This document shows, piece after piece, positions 7,054-12,176 of a DNA stretch of 12,176 nucleotides. Made by a program: the position numbers and the translations under genes. A model generated the notes under the pieces. The model did not search any database. It was not told the origin of the DNA and saw nothing but the letters and a program-made list of their open reading frames with translations. Every line of letters begins with the position of its first letter. The stretch's first letter is position 1. The stretch comes from Acidobacteriota bacterium (GTDB taxonomy: Bacteria > Acidobacteriota > Aminicenantia > UBA2199): positions 1 to 12,176 of the forward strand of contig JAQUQF010000026.1 in NCBI GenBank assembly GCA_028749105.1, read 5' to 3'.

Positions 7054-7112
7054 GTCCGGCTGCAAGAATGCCCGCGCCGCTGCCGACTGCCGGTTAGCCG
7101 TTTTAGCAACCA

Positions 7113-8156
7113 ATGCGCTTCAATGCCTATTTCGTGCGTTTTTCCCACTCCCAGGAGAGTTTCCAGGGAAACGTCCTGGTTGGGGACAAGGGCATGGCGG
7201 CCAGTTTCAGCAAGATAAGCGACGACCTCTTCACGGTCCATTTCAAGAGCCAGGTCGAACTCCGCTTCAGGCAGAAGGTCGACTTCCGGAACGCCAAGGG
7301 CTCCTTTGTGGTGCTGCTGCCCGCCCTGGCGCAGCACAACCAGAGAAAACTGAAAAAAATGGTGGAGGTCCTGCGCGGCATTGAGGAAAAACCGTTCCGC
7401 GAGATCGTGCCCGTCTTGCTGGCCGTCGAGAATTTCCTGGAGATGGAAGGACTGCTTTATTTTTTTTCCCTGGAGCGCCGGGAAGCGGTCGACGTGCTGA
7501 CCGAGCTGGAGCTGGCGCAGCAGGCAAAGGTCATCAACTTGAACTATTTGTTCATCACTTCCTGGGAGCACTTCCAGCAGAGCCTCACCGCCATGGTGGG
7601 CACCCTGCGCCGTGCGTTTGAGGGCAGAGAGCGCACCGTGAAATTCGCCCAGCTGGAAAAAGCGGTGCATGTCCCCCAGGAGTCGGTGTTTTTCAAGTAC
7701 CTGTTGAAAAAAGGCAGCCTGGAGTTCCCCTGCCGCATCATGCCCGGCGCCTTGATTTTTTCCCAGCTCCCCCTGAGCGAGGAGGAGAAGGCGCGCATGG
7801 CCGACATCGAGAGGGTGCTGCGATCGAACAAGCTGGTCCTTTTCACTTTTGAGAACGTGCAGAAGAACACCGCCTATTCCATCAAGCAGATCAATGACGC
7901 GCTATGGTACATGCTCGACCAGGAAAAATTGCTGCAATTGGATGAGCGGCATTTCATTTTCAGCGAGGAATACGGCAAGATCATCAACCGGCTGAAAAAA
8001 TTCAAGCGCAACCAGGGCGATATCATGACGTTCGACGACCTGCGCGCACTGACTTCCTACACCCGGAAATACCTCATCGTTCTGTTCGAATATTGGGACG
8101 GGCAGAACATCACCCGCCGGGTGGGAAACAAAAGACAAATCCTGTTGAGCGCCTGA
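7113..8156 (+). CDS. SelB C-terminal-like protein lacking the GTPase domain
   Basis: The 347-residue product resembles the C-terminal half of the selenocysteine elongation factor SelB. The clearest match is the last winged helix (about 285-347): FDDLRALTSYTRKYLIVLFE (307-326), then EYWD (326-329) and TRRVGNKRQIL (334-344). This parallels the SelB pattern of R-K-Y, L-L-E-Y-x-D and T-R-R-x-G-D-x-R-x-L. Residues about 175-283 look like two further winged helices, and residues 1-70 (with VELRFRQKVDF at 48-58) like the last EF-Tu-type barrel. In SelB the final winged helix binds the SECIS RNA hairpin. No P-loop or other GTPase motif exists here, so it cannot deliver tRNA-Sec alone. A stop codon three codons before the ATG, and the intact gene upstream, rule out a broken full-length selB. 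There is no obvious ribosome binding site. It may be an RNA-binding regulator. The assignment is from remembered motif patterns and needs a profile search. Confidence 0.6.
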   Translation: MRFNAYFVRFSHSQESFQGNVLVGDKGMAASFSKISDDLFTVHFKSQVELRFRQKVDFRNAKGSFVVLLPALAQHNQRKLKKMVEVLRGIEEKPFREIVPVLLAVENFLEMEGLLYFFSLERREAVDVLTELELAQQAKVINLNYLFITSWEHFQQSLTAMVGTLRRAFEGRERTVKFAQLEKAVHVPQESVFFKYLLKKGSLEFPCRIMPGALIFSQLPLSEEEKARMADIERVLRSNKLVLFTFENVQKNTAYSIKQINDALWYMLDQEKLLQLDERHFIFSEEYGKIINRLKKFKRNQGDIMTFDDLRALTSYTRKYLIVLFEYWDGQNITRRVGNKRQILLSA

Positions 8157-8157
8157 A

Positions 8158-9165
8158 TCAGGGCTGCGCAATACCCAGCCGGACCCTGGCCGCGGCCAGG
8201 ATCTCGTTGTAGAGCTTTTCCTGCTCCGGCTGCGGCTGCCCTTTGGTCTTTTCGAAGAAAAGAAGGTGTTCAAACAGCTTCAGCGCTTCGGGAGAGACCT
8301 TTTCGTCGTTCAGCAAATAGGCCTCGGCCAGGTATTCGATGGCGCTGTCGAGTTCCTGGGCCTGATTGAGCAGGATCCCCAGGTTGTACGCCACTTGGGC
8401 GTTTTTTTTCAGATTGTAGGCGGCCTTGAAGTTTTCGATGGCCTTGGGCATGTTTTTGATCTGGTTGTACCACATGCCGAGCATTTGGCAATATTCAGCG
8501 CTGGGCTTTTCCTGGTTGATGGCCTCGATGCCGCGAATGGCGTCCTCGATCTTTTCCATCTTGCGCACGTGGTCGCTCAATCTCACGACGAAATTGGCCG
8601 ATTTATCAGACTTGTCCAGCTTGTAGGCTTCAATTGCCTTATTGAGGGCGGCGACGGCGTTTTGCGGATCTTGGGCCTTGGCGGCCAGAAGCTGCACCTG
8701 GATGCGCAGGGCCGGGGCGGCGTAGTTGATGTCGATGGCGGAGTTGCTGTTGGTTTCGCTGCGCAGCGAGTTGGCCAGCACGACGATTTGCTCGGCGTAA
8801 TTGTAGGCCTTGTCCAGGTCCTTCTTGGTCAGGTTGTAGGAATTGGCCAGGTAGAGGTAGAGGGGCAGCTTGTTGCTGGCGTCGATCTCCTTGTAGGTCA
8901 GGGCTTTTTCGCCGAATTGGATCGCTCGGTCGTATTGCTGGAGCAGATAGGTGGTTTGGGCCAGGTGGACGTACATGTACATGGAGTAACGGTCTTCCTT
9001 GGCGCCATATTTATTGTAATACGCATCAAGCTTCTGCATTTTGACCTGCAGGTCCTTCTCGCCGACCAGCTGTGTCCAGGCATCCACCTGCTCCTTATCC
9101 AGGGCGTAAACAAAGGATAAGTTGAACGCAATGAGCGTGATAATTAAAAAAGCGATTTTTTTCAT
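8158..9165 (-). CDS. Secreted TPR-repeat protein
   Basis: The 335-residue protein has a signal peptide (1-21: basic MKK, hydrophobic core, cleavage at VYA-LD). The rest is almost all helical, with tetratricopeptide-like repeats at about 60-93, 100-135, 155-183, 222-252 and 256-290. The clearest carry the A/G-Y-A pattern (AQVAYNLGILL, 256-266; AIENFKAAYNLKK, 242-254). Such proteins act as scaffolds, probably periplasmic here; no partner can be named. Ribosome binding site GGAGGGA (9173-9179), 7 nt before the ATG, supports the start. A strong promoter lies about 38 bp further upstream. Its stop codon is 1 bp from that of the convergent SelB-like gene, so the two transcripts must overlap at their 3' ends. 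An A8 run at 8402-8409 (minus strand) encodes Lys-Lys. Confidence 0.85.
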   Translation of the reverse strand: MKKIAFLIITLIAFNLSFVYALDKEQVDAWTQLVGEKDLQVKMQKLDAYYNKYGAKEDRYSMYMYVHLAQTTYLLQQYDRAIQFGEKALTYKEIDASNKLPLYLYLANSYNLTKKDLDKAYNYAEQIVVLANSLRSETNSNSAIDINYAAPALRIQVQLLAAKAQDPQNAVAALNKAIEAYKLDKSDKSANFVVRLSDHVRKMEKIEDAIRGIEAINQEKPSAEYCQMLGMWYNQIKNMPKAIENFKAAYNLKKNAQVAYNLGILLNQAQELDSAIEYLAEAYLLNDEKVSPEALKLFEHLLFFEKTKGQPQPEQEKLYNEILAAARVRLGIAQP

Positions 9166-9202
9166 TACTGGATCCCTCCGCTTTCGTTGGACTTAAGTTT
9201 TC

Positions 9203-9232
9203 ATTATAGTTAAAATCATTCATCAATGTCAA
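9203..9232 (-). promoter_or_regulatory. Predicted strong sigma-70 promoter of the TPR gene
   Basis: On the minus strand a perfect TTGACA (9227-9232) is followed by an 18-bp spacer and a perfect TATAAT (9203-9208), in an AT-rich stretch. Start near 9196 gives a leader of about 30 nt containing GGAGGGA. This is the closest match to consensus in the window and suggests high expression. Confidence 0.75.
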
Positions 9233-9243
9233 GTTGACGGCAG
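9225..9243 (-). repeat. 19-nt promoter-proximal element, copy 2
   Basis: AATGTCAAGTTGACGGCAG on the plus strand is identical to 2684-2702 at 18 of 19 positions. It occupies the same place relative to the promoter: the -35 hexamer of the downstream gene plus the 11 bp upstream of it. Both downstream genes encode exported or membrane-anchored proteins. Confidence 0.5.
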
Positions 9244-9265
9244 CGGGTTGCGGAATTGCCCTGAT

Positions 9266-9294
9266 TTGACTAAAAAAGCGTTCCCCGGTAAAAT
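9266..9294 (+). promoter_or_regulatory. Predicted promoter of the M16-like operon, leaderless arrangement
   Basis: TTGACT (9266-9271, 5/6) is followed by a 17-bp spacer and TAAAAT (9289-9294, 5/6). Six bases (AAAAAT) then lead directly to the GTG start at 9301, so transcription would begin on or beside the start codon. It is divergent from the TPR promoter, with 33 bp between the two -35 boxes. Confidence 0.6.
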
Positions 9295-9300
9295 AAAAAT

Positions 9301-10614
9301 GTGGCAAAGGCCAGAATCCTCTGTTGGCTGTTGATCGTTCCTCTCCTACCCCTCTGTGCCCAATCGCTCTCGGTCAGCTCCTTCGACCTGCCCAATGGCC
9401 TGAAGGTGATCCTGGCGCCAAGCAACAACGCGCAGGCCGCCGCCGTTTGCATTTATCACATGCGCGGCGCCCGCAGCGATCCAGCCGACAGCCGCGGGAT
9501 CTCGTACCTGTATCAATACCTGATCATGTTCGACGGCAACGAGAACCTCGAGCCTTACGACCACGTCCTGTTCATCGGCAAAATGGGGGGGATTGTCAGT
9601 GGCCGCGTGAGTTACGACAATTCCGTTTTTTATGAGGTGCTCCCTGCCAAGGACATCAATGTCGCCCTCTGGCTGGAGAGCGAGCGGCTGAAGAGCCTTC
9701 GCCTCCGGGACGCGGACATTGATTCCCATAAGAATCAGGTCTATACCCGCATCAGCCGCCTCTTGGAGACGAACTTGGGCTTCAAGGCCGAGGCCTGGGT
9801 CAGCTCGAAGGTTTTCGAGGGCTCGCCCTATGAATTCCCGCTCTATGGCGATCTGAACCGCATCCGCTCCCTGGACAATGACCGCATTCGTGAGAATTAC
9901 CAGAATTTCCGCAACGTGGCAAACATCCTCCTGATCATCGCCGGGAAATTCGATATCAACGAGCTGCGCTCCGGCATCAACAAACACTTCCAGGACATCC
10001 CTCCGGGACGCCGGCCCGCCGGCCCGGCATTCAGCGCCCAGAACCAGCGCAAGTCCCAGTTGATCAAGAATTGGGTGGTGCCGGGACTGAAAAAGAACTT
10101 TATCATTTACGGCATCAAGGCCCCCGCCAAAGTCGGTTACAACTATATGTATTTCGATTTTCTGCGCTATTACCTGACCGATCCGCGCATCTCCCACCTG
10201 GAATATGTCCTCAATACCGTGAACAAGCTGGATGTGGAGATCGAATGCGGGTTCACCGATTACATGGAGGCCAACTGCCTGACCATCAAGGTCTCCCATC
10301 CAAAGCGCATCAACCTCGAAAAAGCGAAATTCATCATGAATAAGGAGTTCCAGGCTCTCGGCAGCAATCTGCGCGGGAACAACGAGATGCGCGCCGTCCG
10401 CGCGCTGATGGAGATCGACTTGTTGAAAAGCATCCTCTCCCTGGAGGAGCGCTGCCAGCGCATCGGCGAGTATTATCACATGTTCGGCGATCTGAACTTT
10501 TTCGATGTCCAGCTCAAGCGCCTGCGCAAGATCATCCCCTTCGACATACTGGAGAGTGCGAAGAAATACCTGCAGAAGGAAAATCAGGTGATCCTAAATG
10601 TCTATGCCGAATAG
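9301..10614 (+). CDS. Exported M16-family pseudo-peptidase, first of a pair
   Basis: The 437-residue protein has a signal peptide (MAKAR, then a hydrophobic core to about residue 20) and two M16 lobes. The N-lobe opens with FDLPNGLKVILAP (28-40). Where active M16 enzymes have HFLEH, this one has YLYQY (69-73), so both zinc histidines and the catalytic glutamate are lost. The third ligand, about 77 residues on, appears to be R150 (KNQVYTRI). The fold remains clear (MGGIVSGRVSYDNSVFYEVLP, starting at 95), and the C-lobe (about 245-437) includes ISHLEYVLNTVNKLDVEIE (295-313). Two-gene M16 systems usually pair one active and one inactive subunit; this resembles an inactive one and probably binds peptides or proteins in the periplasm. 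The start is GTG, directly after the promoter and without a ribosome binding site. The next gene overlaps its end by 17 bp. Confidence 0.85.
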   Translation: MAKARILCWLLIVPLLPLCAQSLSVSSFDLPNGLKVILAPSNNAQAAAVCIYHMRGARSDPADSRGISYLYQYLIMFDGNENLEPYDHVLFIGKMGGIVSGRVSYDNSVFYEVLPAKDINVALWLESERLKSLRLRDADIDSHKNQVYTRISRLLETNLGFKAEAWVSSKVFEGSPYEFPLYGDLNRIRSLDNDRIRENYQNFRNVANILLIIAGKFDINELRSGINKHFQDIPPGRRPAGPAFSAQNQRKSQLIKNWVVPGLKKNFIIYGIKAPAKVGYNYMYFDFLRYYLTDPRISHLEYVLNTVNKLDVEIECGFTDYMEANCLTIKVSHPKRINLEKAKFIMNKEFQALGSNLRGNNEMRAVRALMEIDLLKSILSLEERCQRIGEYYHMFGDLNFFDVQLKRLRKIIPFDILESAKKYLQKENQVILNVYAE

Positions 10615-12013
10615 GAGCTTCCCCCTGCGGCGCGCCCTCTGCCTCTTGGGGATTGCACTGTTGTTCCTGGCCGCAGGGACCCGCCTGGAAGGGGAGACGC
10701 GGTTTTTTTCCTTTGCCACCTCCAAAGGGCTGGATGTCAAGGTCCTGCAAGACAACGATATGCCTTTCATCCATGCCGAATTGCGGATCTTTCTGGATGG
10801 CAGGACGCAAAACTATGCGTCTCTGGCCATCATCCAGCTGGTGGTCATGAACATGTTCGATCTCTCGCTGAACTCGCCGTCGTCCAACCTCATGGACATG
10901 CTGCAGCGGCAGGGGAACGATTTTCAGGCCGCGTTGGACCCAGAATGCGTGACGATCAGCATGAATTTCCTTCCCGATCGCCTGGCTTCCTTTTCAAGGC
11001 TGCTCAAGGAGATCTTCACCTACCAGTCCTTCCACCTGAACAAGTTCAACGAGAGCAAGGAAAAATTCTGGCCGCTGTTCATGAAGAACAGGGATTGGAA
11101 GAAGGAGGTCGCCGTCATGCTGGCCTACCAGCAGCTGATCGGGAATTTCTTTTTTTCGCGCGGTTTTCTGCTTCAGGAGGTCCTGAAGGGAATCAACCTG
11201 GCCGAACTGCGCTCGTTCATGCTGAGGATCTTCCGCCCGGACAATGCCCAGCTGGTCCTGAAGGGGAAGGTCAATCCCTACTATGTCCTGGGCATGATCG
11301 AGAAGGACCTGCCGCAGCCACCTGCAAAACCGGCCCAGGCCCGGAAGGCTGCCGCCCCGCTCAATACCGGACGCAAGGTCTTCATCCTGAACGTCAGCTC
11401 CTCCGACCTGCCCACGGTGTACTGGTTCGATGTCGCCCCTGCGGTCGGCGATGCCGCTTACTTGCCATACCTGATCGGCAATTTCGCCCTGTTCGGATTC
11501 CCGGGAGGACGGATTTACCAGTCCGAAAGGGCCCGGTTGCTCATGGAACCGTACCGGGTAAAAACCGACACCATCTTCATGAAGGATTTCACCCTGTTCT
11601 GCAACTCCCTGCGCCTGAACTACAATGATCTGGAGAACTTCCTGCTGCTGGTCGACCAGGAAAGAAGACGATTCTCCGTCCGCCCCATCGAGAGAAAAGA
11701 GTATCTCGATGCCTTGAATTATCAGATCGGCCTGGCTCAGGTGGAGTCGAGCCGGTTCGACAGCGACCTGCTGCGGGAGATCGGCCGTTTCCAAGGCCAG
11801 AGGGCGTCCTTGACGGCACCGCGCATCGGGTCCGAACTTTTTCAGGACGTGAGCTTCGGCCGCGTGACGCAGACCCTCGACGAACAGATGGGATCCAGAA
11901 ACAAAGACGGACACAGGGACAGAGGAATCGTGGTCCTGGTCGGCAATGCCGACCTGATCGTCAACAGCCTGGGGTTATTGAAAACGGAAGCCCTCGAATT
12001 CTCGTTGGATTGA
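10598..12013 (+). CDS. Exported M16-like pseudo-peptidase, second of a pair
   Basis: The 471-residue protein has a signal peptide (MSMPNRSFPLRR, hydrophobic core to about residue 27) and a diverged two-lobe M16 layout. The N-lobe begins near GLDVKVLQDNDMPFIHAELR (44-63). At the place of the HxxEH helix it reads SLAIIQLVVMNMF (75-87), with no histidine or glutamate. A proline/alanine-rich linker (PPAKPAQARKAAAP, 241-254) leads to the C-lobe. There, FGFPGGRIYQSERAR resembles the M16 C-lobe motif GG-x-x-SRL-x-x-x-x-R. It is therefore also non-catalytic. The ATG at 10598 lies inside the end of the first M16-like gene, behind AGGTG, so the two are translationally coupled and probably form a heterodimer. 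A start at 10604 is also possible. It is more diverged than its partner, so the family call is less secure. Its stop is 4 nt from the convergent tRNA-Cys. Confidence 0.75.
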   Translation: MSMPNRSFPLRRALCLLGIALLFLAAGTRLEGETRFFSFATSKGLDVKVLQDNDMPFIHAELRIFLDGRTQNYASLAIIQLVVMNMFDLSLNSPSSNLMDMLQRQGNDFQAALDPECVTISMNFLPDRLASFSRLLKEIFTYQSFHLNKFNESKEKFWPLFMKNRDWKKEVAVMLAYQQLIGNFFFSRGFLLQEVLKGINLAELRSFMLRIFRPDNAQLVLKGKVNPYYVLGMIEKDLPQPPAKPAQARKAAAPLNTGRKVFILNVSSSDLPTVYWFDVAPAVGDAAYLPYLIGNFALFGFPGGRIYQSERARLLMEPYRVKTDTIFMKDFTLFCNSLRLNYNDLENFLLLVDQERRRFSVRPIERKEYLDALNYQIGLAQVESSRFDSDLLREIGRFQGQRASLTAPRIGSELFQDVSFGRVTQTLDEQMGSRNKDGHRDRGIVVLVGNADLIVNSLGLLKTEALEFSLD

Positions 12014-12017
12014 GAGA

Positions 12018-12089
12018 AGGCGGCGACCGGATTTGAACCGATGAATAGCGCTTTTGCAGAGCGCTGCCTTACCACTTGGCTACGCCGCC
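12018..12089 (-). tRNA. tRNA-Cys (anticodon GCA)
   Basis: On the minus strand the acceptor stem is GGCGGCG (12083-12089) with CGCCGCC (12019-12025). The anticodon stem GCGCT/AGCGC holds loop CTGCAAA, giving anticodon GCA. The T-loop is TTCAAAT. U73, the main cysteine identity base, is present. CCA is not encoded. It lies 2 nt downstream of the CCA end of tRNA-Gly, so both are surely cut from one precursor. Confidence 0.95.
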
Positions 12090-12091
12090 AA

Positions 12092-12166
12092 TGGAGCGGG
12101 AAACGGGATTTGAACCCGCGACATCCACCTTGGCAAGGTGGCGCTCTACCGCTGAGCTATTCCCGC
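12092..12166 (-). tRNA. tRNA-Gly (anticodon GCC), CCA encoded
   Basis: On the minus strand the acceptor stem is GCGGGAA (12160-12166) with TTCCCGC (12096-12102). The anticodon stem CCACC/GGTGG holds loop TTGCCAA, giving anticodon GCC. The T-arm is GCGGG, TTCAAAT, CCCGT. U73 is followed by an encoded CCA (12092-12094). The promoter, and perhaps more tRNA genes, must lie beyond the right edge. Confidence 0.95.
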
Positions 12167-12176
12167 TCGTCGGGCT

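Noticed and set aside
7054..7112. Possible remnant of a selB GTPase region upstream of the SelB-like gene
   Set aside because: The 59-bp gap is too short and has an in-frame stop three codons before the ATG; the preceding gene is an intact glycosyltransferase. So it is not a broken or frameshifted selB.
5701..7113. Minus-strand 470-codon open frame antisense to the CslA-like glycosyltransferase
   Set aside because: It has the shadow-frame composition (H, Q, V, D rich) and no recognisable domain. The plus strand has all the glycosyltransferase motifs.
9346..10479. Minus-strand 377-codon open frame antisense to the first M16-like gene
   Set aside because: It is a shadow frame without motif, promoter or ribosome binding site. 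The plus frame has a signal peptide and M16 fold features.
1..12176. Mobile elements, CRISPR arrays, inverted-repeat borders or integration at the tRNA genes
   Set aside because: No transposase, integrase, direct-repeat array or duplicated tRNA end was found. All genes look like ordinary chromosomal genes of similar composition.

Overview
The window is a moderately high-GC (roughly 55-60% by eye), densely coded bacterial chromosome segment. It has ten protein genes (one cut by the left edge) and three tRNA genes, with no mobile element, CRISPR or rRNA. Several products have export signals, there is a bacterial alpha-2-macroglobulin and a membrane-anchored lytic transglycosylase, and housekeeping promoters of the TTGACA/TATAAT type are easy to see. 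This suggests a Gram-negative, deep-branching bacterium, for example of the Acidobacteriota/Aminicenantes kind. That assignment is inference from gene content; no sequence search was possible.

Left part (1-5400), minus strand: the N-terminal 626 residues of a secreted alpha-2-macroglobulin; a membrane-anchored SLT-type lytic transglycosylase; a small two-helix DUF2892 membrane protein; a WaaE-like family 2 glycosyltransferase; and purH, which ends the purine pathway. purH and the glycosyltransferase are separated by 2 bp and probably share a transcript. The DUF2892 gene has its own promoter, placed so that the mRNA would start at or next to the ATG.

Middle (5300-8160): a 230-bp hub holds three sigma-70-type promoters, each with 17-bp spacing. 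They drive purH leftward, tRNA-Pro(CGG) rightward and a cellulose-synthase-superfamily (CslA-like) glycosyltransferase rightward. The glycosyltransferase is followed by a gene whose product resembles only the C-terminal, RNA-binding half of the selenocysteine elongation factor SelB, with no GTPase part. It ends 1 bp from the convergent stop of a secreted TPR-repeat protein.

Right part (9166-12176): a divergent promoter pair serves the TPR gene (leftward) and a two-gene operon of exported M16-family proteins (rightward). Both M16 proteins have lost the HxxEH zinc site, so the operon encodes two pseudo-peptidases. The first gene appears leaderless and the two genes overlap by 17 bp. A tightly packed tRNA-Gly(GCC)/tRNA-Cys(GCA) cluster on the minus strand closes the window, only 4 nt from the operon's stop codon.

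Best candidates for something new: the GTPase-less SelB-like protein, the paired catalytically dead M16 proteins, and a nearly identical 19-nt element covering the -35 region of two distant envelope-protein genes.
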